Made by a program: the position numbers and the translations under genes. From Torymus aiolomorphi (Eukaryota; Arthropoda; Insecta; Hymenoptera; Torymidae): 64,000 nucleotides of DNA. This document shows, piece after piece, positions 54,420 to 64,000 of the stretch; the first letter of the stretch is position 1, and each line of letters begins with the position of its first letter. The notes beneath the pieces were generated by a model. The model was not told the DNA's origin. It saw only the letters and a program-made list of their open reading frames with translations, and made no database searches. The stretch lies in contig CM070874.1 of assembly GCA_036365515.1 (NCBI GenBank), forward strand, positions 175,758,297 through 175,822,296. Reading direction: 5' to 3'.

Positions 54420-54710
54420 ATGGAGCATGACAATGTTGAGCAAGTTATTGATGAAAATCGTCGTCGCGGTAGACCTAGAATCAGACGTACTTCTGAGAAG
54501 GAAAGGGAGTTCCGAGAAAGGCAACGGGTTTTAAGAAATGAAAGAGAAAGACGATCCAGGGCTCGGTGCGATAATAATGTCAATAATAATTCAAATACAT
54601 TGGAACCTAATAATAATGAAATGGAGAATGACAATGTTGAGCAAGTTATTGATGAAAATCGTCGTCGCGGTAGACCTAGAATCAGACGTAATTCTGAGGA
54701 GAATAATTGA
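54420..54710 (+). CDS. Small AT-hook protein with duplicated module
   Basis: 96 codons from ATG 54420. Residues 1-26 and 68-93 are near-identical copies of a 26-residue module with the AT-hook RRRGRPRIRR; at the DNA level 54420-54497 and 54621-54698 differ at two positions. Between them is a charged EKEREFRERQRVLRNERER helix and an Asn-rich linker. AT-hooks bind the minor groove of AT-rich DNA. It lies about 1.1 kb downstream of the promoter modules, with TTTAAATATTAG just before the ATG as a possible splice acceptor, and upstream of a Helitron helicase remnant on the same strand. It could be the N-terminus of the Helitron protein or an independent gene. Confidence 0.55.
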   Translation: MEHDNVEQVIDENRRRGRPRIRRTSEKEREFRERQRVLRNERERRSRARCDNNVNNNSNTLEPNNNEMENDNVEQVIDENRRRGRPRIRRNSEENN

Positions 54711-54770
54711 GAAGATTTAATAATTTATAATTAATTAAACTATTAAGTAAATAATAAGAGTAATATAATA

Positions 54771-54857
54771 ATACACACTGCACCCATGCTAAAGCCCTCT
54801 CCACTGTCTTTTTTCCTAAATCTATTTGGTTTTTATTTTCCATGCTCTCTTCTATCG
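54771..54857. repeat. Fragment shared with 62763-62849
   Basis: ACACACTGCACCCATGCT... through CATGCTCTCTTCTAT is about 95% identical to the start of the 583-bp insertion at 62764. On the minus strand both read SMENK.QIDLGKKTVER.LAW, so it may be a shared coding fragment of an unidentified element. Confidence 0.7.
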
Positions 54858-55048
54858 GTCGTATTGGAGGTCTATTTTTTTCTGTTTCTACATGACAATG
54901 AAATTCGTTACACCATGTATCTAGAATTAAAATTTTAATCGAATAATTAACAGTATACATTAACAAATATATTTACGTAATGAGTCACATTACACAATTA
55001 TTGTAGTCGACTTAAGAGACTTAAGACTTAAGACACAGCTACATTGTA

Positions 55049-55545
55049 ATGGGTGAAGGAATTTTACCAGAATATCTTAATTCATTGAATTCACAAAATT
55101 TACCACCTCACGAATTGCATTTACGAATAAATTCTATTGTTATGCTTATTAGAAATATTAGTATACATGAAGGATTATGTAATGGAACACGATTAAGAAT
55201 TTTAGATTTAAATAATAATTTATTGAAATGTAAAATTTTAGCGGGGATAAAGAGGGTCAAGTTGTTTTTTTAAATCGCATTACTTTATATTCTGATAACG
55301 AGTATCCTTTTACTTTCAAAAGAAGACAGTTTCCAATAAAATTGGCATTTGCAATGACTATCAATAAAGCTCAGGGCCAAACATTTTCAAATGTATTAAT
55401 TGATTTACAAAAAGTTGTTTTTAGTCATGGACATTTATATGTTGCAATTTCGCGTGTCCGTTCTTGGAGTGGTTTTAAATTCTATTTAGGTTCTAATCGA
55501 GTTAATAATAAAGTAAAAAATTACGTTTTTAAAGAAATTTTATAA
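55049..55545 (+). pseudogene. Helitron helicase, C-terminal remnant
   Basis: Two frames: 55049-55273 with PPHELHLRINSIVMLIRN and GLCNGTRLRI, then, after a one-base shift near 55243, [24 protein letters not shown] and [15 protein letters not shown]. These are the late helicase motifs (V and VI region) of Pif1-like helicases in Helitron Rep/helicase proteins. The HUH Rep nuclease and helicase motifs I-IV are absent; sequence upstream to 54720 is unrelated. It is a 5'-deleted, frameshifted Helitron remnant. Confidence 0.85.
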
Positions 55546-55597
55546 TAAATAGTATCTTTAATGTATGCATGTATGTATGTATTATTATTATTTTTTT

Positions 55598-57170
55598 TTT
55601 TTGTTTTTCCGAGGTACTAGGTGAATCTTCCGAGGCCCCCGTCCTTGCTTACAGCATGGAGGAGGGCCCACTAAGACCATCACGAATCGTCGGGCTCCGC
55701 AGTGTGAGGGATTTCTACCCCCTAAACACCCAAAACCTTTCCCGCGGCGTTCACCGGAATCCGGCCCGGAACTGTTATACACATTACTTCGGACCGGTCG
55801 GCGTTTCTATGCCCTACGGCAATCTTATATATCTTGTCTGGTCTGTCTATTTTTCGTCTTCTGTATCAGTTTTCAAGGCAACCGTCAGTCTTTTTGCCTT
55901 GTAGTACGTGAGTCACGTAGCGTGCTATGTCGTCCCAGTTTTGTTTGCTTGATAGCATTAGTGTCACGACATTATCCGGTGTGATGTCACCTGTCTTCGT
56001 CTGTAGTCTGTGTCTCGCGACTATCCAGCGGGGGCACACGAAAAATGTGTGCTCCGCGTCGTCTCTATTATGTCCGCAGTACCTGCAGGACGAGGTCGTT
56101 ACCTTCCCCATCCGATGCAAATACTGGCGGAAGTATCCGTGTCCGGATAGGAACTGGATCAGGTAAAAGTTCACCTCCCCAGCTCCTCTCTTATGCCAGA
56201 GTCGCACGTCCGTTATGAGGCGTCTCGTCCACTTGGCTTTGTCGCTGTCTGTCCATCGCGTTTGCCAGAATGTCAGCGTCGTCGTCCGTGCGTCTATGGA
56301 GGCCCTCGCTCTTCCCCTGTCTTCGCTGTACTCGTAGATCCTCTTCCGCTCGAGAGCGGGAAGGTCTACTGGGACAGCCGCTGCGATCACTAGTACCGCC
56401 ACCTCTGAGACGGTGTGATACGCGCACGCGATTCGCAGCGCTCCCAGTCTTTGTACCGCCGCGATCTTTTTGCGGCGCTTCTCTATTCGCGTCGCGTCCG
56501 CCCATATCTCGGCCCCATAAAGGAGCATCGAGTTGGTCGCTGTCATAAGCAGTCGTCGTACGCTTGGTCTCGGTCCCTTCGTATTTGCCATAAGGCGGGC
56601 GAGGGCGGCGGTCTTTAACGCCGCTCTCTCAGCGACGCCACGTATGTGCGGCCAGAAGGTCATCCTCGTATCCAGGGTCACCCCCAGATATTTGGCGGAC
56701 TGCCCAGGATGCACAACGGACGTCCCCACTGTCACGGGTATCGTCGTGTCTATCCGCTTCCTAGTTAGGTATAGTAACTTCGTCTTTTGCATGGCCAGCT
56801 GTAGTCCCCGACTTTGCATCCATTCGTCCACCCTTCTCGTGGCTTGGATCAGCCTCATCTCAGCCAGTCGTGTATCCTTGGTCGTGATGACGATGACCAG
56901 ATCGTCTGCGTAGCCGACCAGATAGACCCCCGGCGGCATCGGAAGATCCAATATCATCGTAACCTACGTTCCAAATATCGGGGCCAAGGATCGACTCCCG
57001 TACGTAATGTAACGGCCTCGTAGATAGTCCTTGAGGATTCGGAGAGGGTATAGGGGCAGCGGGAAAGCGTCGGATAATGCCCGCACGATGTCCGTCCACC
57101 TCACCGAGTTGAAAGCGTTTCGTACGTCGAGTGTTGTCATGAGCACTATTGGTCTGTTCTTGTGGGGTCT
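55598..57170 (-). mobile_element. 5'-truncated R1-clade LINE (copy 1)
   Basis: Minus strand. Its 3' UTR (55610-55800) closely matches that of copy 2 (57235-57440), ending with an A-tail and TAATAATA then (ACAT)n in the flank. It is truncated at about 57170 inside RT motif A (TTLDVRNAFNSVRW), directly against the (ATGT)n/poly-A end of copy 2. Confidence 0.9.
55866..57146 (-). pseudogene. R1-type RT and C-terminal zinc finger, truncated
   Basis: The main frame 56957-55866 carries YLVGYADDLVIVI (YADD at 56901-56912), KYLGVTLDTRMTFWPHI, SMLLYGAEIWAD, VNFYLIQFLSGHGYF and a CX2C...HX4C finger, CRYCGHNRDDAEHTFFVC, at the C-terminus. Upstream, LDVRNAFNSVRW and GPDIWNVGYDDI lie in other frames. All of EN, ORF1 and early RT motifs are missing. 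Confidence 0.9.
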
Positions 57171-57490
57171 ATGTATGTATGTATTATTATTATTATTATT
57201 ATTATTATTTTTTTTTTTTTTTTTTTTTTTTTTCCGAGGTACTAGGTGAATCTTCCGGGGCGCCTGTCCTTGCTTTCGAGGTGGAGCAAGAAGGTAAGCC
57301 CACTAAGACCATCACGGAGTAGCGGACTCCGTGGTGTGAGGGATTTCTACCCCCTAAACACCCAAAATCTATCCCTACGGCAGCCTCAACCCGGAACCGC
57401 TTTCACATTACTTCAGGTCGGGCCGCAGCCCTACCGCCCTCGAGGGCGTCATCCGTCCTTCCTACGTTTTTTCTTTCTGCGATGCCCTAT

Positions 57491-60459
57491 CTAATCCATT
57501 AAGCATCCGTCTCGTTTTTTCGTGCGCAGTACCCCTTCGATGAAGGTATTTATCGCGTCCCATCGGTCTTTCCCTGAAAGCATGCATTCGATCACCACGT
57601 CGGGCGAGAGTCGCCCTACCATCACCTCCAATCGTTGTCTTTCCGCGGCCCACCTATTACATGCGAAAAAGGTGTGTTCCGCGTCATCCCTCTCGTGCCC
57701 GCAGTATTTACATTTCGGCGTATTTATTTTACCTAATTTAAATAGGTAATATCGAAAGTATCCATGTCCTGTCAGGAACTGCGTAAGGTAAAAGTTAACC
57801 TCTCCGTACTTCCGTCCCAGCCACCTCGTTATGTCTTGAATTAATAGGTCGGTCCATCTACCCTTCGTCCCCGCCCTCCACCTCTCATGCCAAGTTTGTA
57901 GCGTCTGGCGGCAGGCTTCGCCCTCCGCGTCTGCCCGTCCTACTTCTGCGCTCCTATCGTAGATCTGCTTCCGTTCCCGTGCGAGCAGGTCGATCGGAAT
58001 CATACCAGCTATCACCGCCACAGCCTCTACCGACACCGTCCGATACGCGCATGCAACTCTCAGCGCACATCGCCGCTGCACCGCCAGCATTCTCTTCCTG
58101 TACTTGATAACTTCCATGGCATCAGCCCAAATCTCCGCTCCATAGAGGAGTATAGAGTTGGTCGTTGCCATGAGAAGTCTTTTCTTGGATGTCCCCGCGC
58201 CTCCAACGTTGCGCATTAACCTACTTAGCGCCGCTATACGTGCTTCTGCCTTTGCCGTCACTTCCCTGATGTGGGGCCTAAAGCAAAGCTTTGAGTCCAG
58301 GGTGACACCTAGATACTTCGAAGTCGGCCTCGTAGTTACTAACTCGGATCCTACGTACACCGGTAGTATCGTAGGGATCTCTTTACGTGTCAATAGTACT
58401 ACCTCGGTTTTCGCCAGCGCCAGACTGAGCCCGTGCTCCGTCATCCACCTAGTTACTCGTTTCATTACCTGGCACAAGATAAGCTGTGCCAAGTCCGCGT
58501 TCCGTGCTTCTACCACCACCGCGACGTCGTCCGCATATCCTACGAGAAATGCCCCGTTGGGCATGTCCAGGCGCAGCAATCCGTCGTACGACGCGATCCA
58601 AAAATCGGGGCCCAACAGTGATCCCTGTGCAACGCCTGCCGTAATTTCCCTAACCAGCGTCCCTTCGCTCGTCTCGATAATGAGTTCGCGATCCCGAAAG
58701 TAGTCCTCTGCTACGCGTAGTATATAGGGTGGGACCCCGAAGCCCCTCAGCGCTGCGAGTAGGTCTGCCCAGCGTGCCGAATTGAAAGCGTTTCTAACGT
58801 CCAGCGTTGCTACCAACACCAGTGGTCGCGCTCCGTGACATCGTTCCCTTGATCGCCCCACCGCCGCGGTAACCGATCGTATCGCGCCTATCGTCGAAAA
58901 ACCCTTTCTAAATCCATGCTGGTTTTCCGATAAACCCCCTGACTGTTGTATCGCGATCTGGATTCTGCTCCTTAATAGCGCCTCCATACCCTTGCTGATC
59001 GTGTCTAATAGGCTAAGCCGCCGATACGCGGACGGGAAAGTCATGTCTCCCTTCCCCTTGCTGATAAGGACAAGCTTCGCCCTTTTCCAACGACTGCTGA
59101 AAACACCTTCCCTGAGACATAAGTTGTAGGTATCCAGTAAGATTCCCGGGCATCGCGAGGCGATGTCCTTTAAAACCTCCACTGGAATCCCGTCGGGGCC
59201 TGGCGCCTTGCTGCCCTTAAGAGATCTAATCGCTACCCGTAGCTCAGGCTTGGTAAACGAGGGTATATCCTCCTGTCGCACGTCCTCATACAGAGTCTCT
59301 TCCCTCGGCGGATGCTCAGGGAAAAGCCCGTCAACTATCTCACTTTCAACCGCGCTTCCTTTATCTCCGGTGGCTTCATTGCCCCTATTCTGCGAGTTAC
59401 GATTTTGTAGCCTACGAGGATTTTGACCCCACGGGTCGAAGTTAACTTCGTCGCATACCTTTTTCCAGCATCGTCGCTTACTGGATTTAATCGCGAGCCT
59501 TAGCCTTTTTTGTGCCTGTTTCGTCGTTCCCGTGCGCGCTGTGCCCTTCTACGAAGCCTCAAGCATACCCTACGTAACTCCGCAATCTCCTCTGTCCACC
59601 AGTACGCTGGTTGGCGGCGGTTTCCATTTCTGCTTCGCGGCATAGAGGCATCGCATGCTCTTACTATAGCTGACAATGCCCTGGTCACCTGGGCTTCCGC
59701 ACGCTCCCGACCTGATAAATCATTTTCGTCGGACCTTTGTGGTACACTTAGCACTTCTACTAGCCGATCCACTTTTAATCGATGGGCGTTCCACCGCTGT
59801 AATGGTCTGCTTGCTTGGGGTACACCTACCCTATCTAAAACCGTAAACGTGATGTACTGGTGATCACTGCCTGACTCTTCCTCTAAGACCTGCCAGTTAC
59901 TAATCCTCGGTACTAGTTGCTCAGATGCAAAAGTGACGTCTGGTATGGATTCGCCGACCCCGGGGCGTCGATAAGTAGTGACCGTGCCCTCGTTCGCAAC
60001 CTCCAATCCTAATCTAGCGGCCATCTCGAGTGAATCCCTGCCCCTATTGTTCGTCTCTGGCATACCCCATTCTATCGCCCTTGCGTTAAAATCTCCTTCA
60101 ACCAGTAGGAGGCCAGAGATATTTCGCAATACGTCTTCCATGCGTTCAACCTGCCTAAGAAATTCGTTTTTTCGTAAGTTGGGGGATATATACACGCTCA
60201 CGTAGGTAACATCCCCGACGCGCGCCCATACTAGACCCTCCCCCTTGCCTCGTCCGGTAATCTTTGACCTATGTCTACCTGCTATCCAGACCGCCGCTGT
60301 GTCGGTCTCGTCCGCGAACCACGTGGTCGTATTTCGGGCCCGATGCCTATACTGTTCGCTAACCAATGACACGTCCGCGAGTCCCTGGCTCACTCGATTA
60401 GTGAGCAGGTCGTCAGCGAGTACGGCGCCGTTCGTGTTTATTTGTAGAACCGTCGTCAT
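57491..60459 (-). pseudogene. R1-type ORF2: endonuclease, reverse transcriptase, zinc finger
   Basis: ATG at 60459-60457, overlapping the ORF1 TGA. The AP-like endonuclease (60459-59500) has LLVEGDFNARAIEWG and SGSDHQYITF. A shift at an A6 run near 59513 interrupts the frame, then CWKKVCDEVNFDPWG, the RT with SKAPGPDGIP, NQHGFRKGFSTIGAI, LDVRNAFNSARW, GVAQGSLLGPDFW and VGYADDVAVVV (YADD at 58526-58537), and a C-terminal CKYCGHERDDAEHTFFAC finger, ending at 57491. About 990 codons, the expected length. Apart from the single shift it appears intact. Confidence 0.93.
60456..60459 (-). other. ORF1/ORF2 overlap ATGA
   Basis: ORF1 TGA (60458-60456) and ORF2 ATG (60459-60457) share two bases. This suits termination-reinitiation coupling, as reported for other R1-clade LINEs with overlapping stop and start codons. 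Confidence 0.8.
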
Positions 60460-61800
60460 TTTTTAGGCCGCTTTAACTTTTCTAGCTCGTCCCTGAAAGC
60501 GACGCATGTCCCCGTGTCCGGGAAATGTGCTAGCTCAGTGGCCGCTACCTCGCGTTTTTTACACAAGAAGCACGCCTGACCATCCGGTCTCGCGCGACAG
60601 TCCGTGGCCACGTGATCTGGTTTTCCACATTTCCTGCATAGTGCACTACGATCCTCGTCCTTACAGTCCTTTTTCATATGCCCAAAGCCTTGGCATCTGA
60701 AACATCGCGGAACCACTATTCGCTTTCTAACTCGGTAGCTGAAATACCCTATTTTAATCCTCCCTATCCTTAGGAGAGTCATGGCTGCAGTCTCGTCCAT
60801 TTCGACTATGGCCATCCTCCGCTCTCCTCCCCCTACGTCAAATACGTGGGTGCTACGGTTACATATGTCGCTTACCTCTTCCCTAATCGCGGCGTTTACC
60901 TGTTCTTTGGTGGTCACGCACGTCATTCCGCCTATTTGCAGTGTAAGCCTTGGAGTGAGGCCTTTAACCTGGTATTCATTTCCCAGATTTTCCTGGATAA
61001 CTCTCTGGAAGGCCTCCTTGTCTTCCGATCGCTTCTCCAGTTCTAAGAGAACCCCGCCGTTTTTAGTCAGTCGGGTGTTTCTCACGACCGCCTTCGCTTC
61101 CTCAGGTTTAACCTTAGAAGTGAGGTCCTTAAGTATCTCTGCATAGCTCTTCTTCCCGGTTGACGTTATGTGTTTTGCGCATCGTCGAGGCCGAGGATTT
61201 ACCTTCTTCTCCTTCCTGTCCTGCTGCTGCTGTTGAGGACCCATGATCTTCCCACTATCTGGCCGCGTCGGCTTCTTTTTCCTGGTGACTGTGGTGAATC
61301 CGTTCTGCTCCGTCCTCCCTCTCTTGGATGGGGAATCCTGCACCGGGCTGTTCCTTAATCGACGCTTTTTGCTCGGAGTCGCTTTCCCCGCTGCTCGGTC
61401 TCTAATTACCGGTGCTTCCCCATTTCTCTCATCTGCTGCCGTTTCACATGCTGGCTGAGCGGACTTCCTCTAGAGCCTCGGCCGCCGCGGTCAGGACTAT
61501 TATTACATCTTTTACCGGCATTGCGATGTTCTTCTGCTTGGAAGTCATGTCCCGCATGCAGCACAGTAGGCGCTTCATGACGTCCAGGATTTCCCTCATT
61601 CTCTCCGATTGGTCCCACTGATCTCTACTCTCACTTACCAGCCGCGTCATCTCCTAGGCAAATGTGCTAGTTCCATCGGATCTGCTATCACTCGCCACAT
61701 CCAGGATCGTTCGGGCTGTGCGGTCAGTCGGCGTGTTCGCTCCGCCTTCCCTTCCTTGGACTTCTACATCTATATCTTTGATTTTGAGATGAGTCATCAT
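60456..61800 (-). pseudogene. R1-type ORF1 (Gag-like RNA-binding protein)
   Basis: The frame 61343-60456 encodes a basic N-terminal region and three knuckles at the C-terminus: CFRCQGFGHMKKDC, CRKCGKPDHVATDC and CFLCKKREV...HFPDTGTC, the usual R1/TRAS arrangement. Coding continues upstream in the same sense: MTRLVSESRDQWDQSER from 61650 after an in-frame TAG (61656-61654), and a possible start MMTHLKIKD at 61800. A frameshift near 61455 separates the two halves. ORF1 product binds LINE RNA. Confidence 0.85.
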
Positions 61801-62763
61801 GCATACAATCTGTGTTTTAAGACGGTTCGCCCATTATGGGAGCCACACCTCGCTGTGGCTACTATCCCCGCCTGTAAGAAACCCTATTTATGGGTGCCGA
61901 AGCCGAGAGTCAGTTTGTCGGGCGGTCACTCCTATCGGCACCTAGTGACTACAGAAAAAGGTTACGGGATAGGCCCGCGCCTTAATGAAGCAAAAGGTTT
62001 AACGTCACCCCTACGGAGTGGGCGATGTTGGGTCCGTCCCAACACCTGACCCAGACCTCAGGCTAGACGGTGTGCGATTTGCCCTACGCAGCTTCGGGTA
62101 TAAGGAAATATTGACCATGTAATCCTTCAAACCTGCACCCGCCTGACCTGGTTCAACCCTTCCATTGGCTCCAGTCGGTGGATACGTTTTGCTCTTCCCA
62201 CACTGAACATGCACTTTCACTAGGTTTTCGCCCGTATTTCAGGTACCTACGCACCCTAATATTACTCCATGCAGAGGTTAGGTACTAACTTCACGCATCT
62301 CCCCGGTCGAGGAGTTTACTACTCTCCCCTTGGCTAGTCTGAACGGAATATCCACAGACCGTCGGCCGCAGCCCACTCATACTGTGCCCATTCATTCGCC
62401 CATTCTCACGTTCCTCTGTCCGCGACTGCTTATTCAATATATTCGCAGCTGACCAGTCCCAGCTGGCCCTTCCCCGATCCGCAACCTGTGGACGCGCCCG
62501 GTAGCATGGAGAAATGCTCATCTATGACTAGATAGACCCCGGGATTATTATTATTATTATTATTATCATCATTAGTGTACTATTTAAAATGAAGAAAATA
62601 TTTACATTTATTTAAATATGTTTAATATGTTTACTTTATGCAATGTATACGTAAAATAGTGTTCTTTGAAATGATATAGAATATGTCTAGAGAATATATA
62701 GAAAGAATATGGTTTAACACGAATTATAGATAATTAAACTGTGTACTTTGAGTATAACACTAT

Positions 62764-63346
62764 ACACACTGCACCCATGCTAGAACCCTCTCCACTGTCT
62801 TTTTTCCTAAATCTATTTGCTTTTTATTTTCCATGCTCTCTTCTATATAGTCGAGCAAATGAAGCACATAAAACGGCCTCACTATCGATTTTTTGGGCAG
62901 TAAGACAGATCGTAATGCGGTTTTTTGCATTCGATTCGTGAGAGCGTCCAGAAACTTTGTGACCCCAAGTGATTAATTAATTTTTTGAAATTGCATTTGT
63001 GCATTAAAAAAATGCATTTTACAAATGCATTTCGAAGAGACAATAAATAGAAAGTTGTCAGCACGGAAATTATTGCTGGGAATGAGTTTACTTTTGTTAC
63101 TCGGGGGTTTTCGGGGTCGCTGAACACGAATATCATGACGGCAGCGGTCTCCGAGGTACCTGGTGCCCAGGGTGGACAGTATGAACGTGGTCTCCTAGAG
63201 TTTTACGGAAATTTGAAAGATAATTAGACGAAACTAATTACTCGGGGGTTTTCGGGGTCACTGAACACGAATATTATGACGGCAGCGGTCTCCGAGGTAC
63301 CTGGTGTTCAGAGTGGACAGTATCAACTTCGTCTCCTGGAATTATC
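62764..63346. mobile_element. 583-bp unidentified insertion with 16-bp flanking repeats
   Basis: TTGAGTATAACACTAT (62748-62763) and TTGAGTATAACATTAT (63347-63362) flank the segment with one mismatch, indicating a target duplication. The interior starts with the 87-bp piece also found at 54771-54857 and contains two copies of a GC-rich unit of about 105 bp. No recognisable coding, TIR or poly-A tail. Confidence 0.6.
63097..63341. repeat. Two direct copies of a ~105-bp unit
   Basis: 63097-63196 and 63238-63341 share TTACTCGGGGGTTTTCGGGG, CACGAATAT.ATGACGGCAG and TCCGAGGTACCTGGTG, offset 141 bp. They differ at about 12 positions. Confidence 0.9.
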
Positions 63347-63362
63347 TTGAGTATAACATTAT

Positions 63363-64000
63363 TTTTACATGATATTAAATATATTATTCTAAAATATGTA
63401 TTTAAATATTATAAAAAAAAATGTAGGTTCTGATCAGCAGGACTACAAAGTTAGTCTACTGAAGAAATTTTTTTTTTTTTTTTTTTTTTAATTTAGCGCG
63501 ATGATGTAGTTGGTAGAGTTGGTAGTATTGATACGATGTATAACGGACTTCGAGTTAGCTGTTGTACGACTTATTTCACAGCTTACACAGTAGCAATACT
63601 GCGCACGTGTATTTTGTTTTGATTTTGTTCGCATATATTGAAGGTTTTTATTACAAAATTCAGTAACAGCGGTAGTCAATATTAATTTCAGTAAACTCTA
63701 AGTGCATTAGTGTTGAAAAATTATGTATAATTTTTTTGTTCAATTCATAACTTGCAAGAGAAATAGATGCTGTATAAACTGTGCATAAACATAACCTTGT
63801 ACTATACATGAAATAATTGTATACAAACATTCGGTGCATGACAAAAGTCTGTACAAATATTTACTAGTGTCGAAAATATTTGTGTATATTTATTGCATGA
63901 AGACAGAGTTTGTAATTGATTTTATTATTGACATTGAATTGACATTATCATGAATGTAAAAGTTTACAAATATTCAAGTGAGTGTTTTGTTTATTTAATT
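63363..64000. other. AT-rich right edge
   Basis: A poly-T run at 63470-63490 precedes a short tRNA-A-box-like stretch (TAGTTGGTAGAG near 63507). I could not fold a tRNA. No supported gene to the window end. Confidence 0.5.

Larger units (their letters stand above)
57209..62536 (-). mobile_element. Nearly full-length R1-clade LINE (copy 2, 5.3 kb)
   Basis: 5' UTR (about 61801-62536), ORF1 (zinc-knuckle Gag), ORF2 (endonuclease, RT, zinc finger), 3' UTR and an A-tail (poly-T at 57209-57232). The left flank is (ATGT)n(ATT)n and the right flank is (ATT)n with ATC, indicating insertion in microsatellite DNA; several R1-clade families are known to target simple repeats. Only a TAG and one frameshift in ORF1 and one homopolymer shift in ORF2 disable it. 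Confidence 0.93.

Noticed and set aside
63495..63565. tRNA gene or tRNA-derived SINE head
   Set aside because: Only an A-box-like TAGTTGGTAGAG and a weak B-box-like GACTTCGAGTTAG; no cloverleaf pairing could be found.

Overview
The window looks like an arthropod, probably insect, nuclear genome segment that is almost entirely transposable elements (TEs). The evidence is the mixture of element types (mariner, gypsy-type LTR elements, Penelope-like, jockey- and R1-type LINEs, Mutator-like and Helitron elements), arthropod-style TATA/Inr promoters, AT-rich spacers and many microsatellites. I see no prokaryotic features, no rRNA or convincing tRNA gene, no CRISPR array, and no gene I can confidently call single-copy host coding sequence. 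The exact taxon cannot be read from the sequence.

Left part (1-25 kb). A long minus-strand ORF (622 codons inside the window) runs off the left edge; it belongs to a multi-copy invertebrate protein family of unknown function. A deleted mariner sits 88 bp upstream of its ATG. A solo LTR (5083-6080) and a complete but decayed 10-kb gypsy-type element (7087-17099, 4-bp TSD ATGA) follow. The gypsy has a broken gag, a pol with several frameshifts and a third, zinc-knuckle ORF. From 17-24 kb lies AT-rich DNA with a roughly 1.2-kb direct duplication carrying degenerate minus-strand exons, large hairpins, a Helitron-like non-autonomous insertion, another local duplication, and a short Penelope-like (PLE) remnant with a 15-bp TSD.

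Central nest (25.7-52.0 kb). A minus-strand Mutator-like gene (transposase, YqaJ-type exonuclease and Ulp1-type protease segments) is split by a jockey-like LINE. The LINE reverse transcriptase is split by a 19.2-kb insertion. That insertion is a giant palindromic (foldback) element expanded by later insertions: two PLEs with 12- and 9-bp TSDs, a small PLE remnant (13-bp TSD), a 322-bp Helitron-like element with its empty site preserved in the opposite palindrome arm, and, inside one PLE, a young gag-only LTR retrotransposon with nearly identical LTRs. Each junction can be read from target-site duplications or the resumed reading frame, so the order of insertion can be inferred.

Right part (52-64 kb). 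Three tandem core-promoter modules share the same TATA-to-Inr spacing and the same 24-nt predicted first exon ending in a GTAAG splice donor. They precede tandem-repeat DNA, an AT-hook ORF, and the C-terminal helicase remnant of an autonomous Helitron. Two R1-clade LINEs on the minus strand follow: one truncated, one nearly full length with overlapping ORF1/ORF2 (ATGA). Downstream is a 583-bp insertion bounded by 16-bp direct repeats that contains two copies of a GC-rich unit of about 105 bp.

No operon-like cooperation exists here. The functional logic is retrotransposition and transposition, and most coding regions are disabled.
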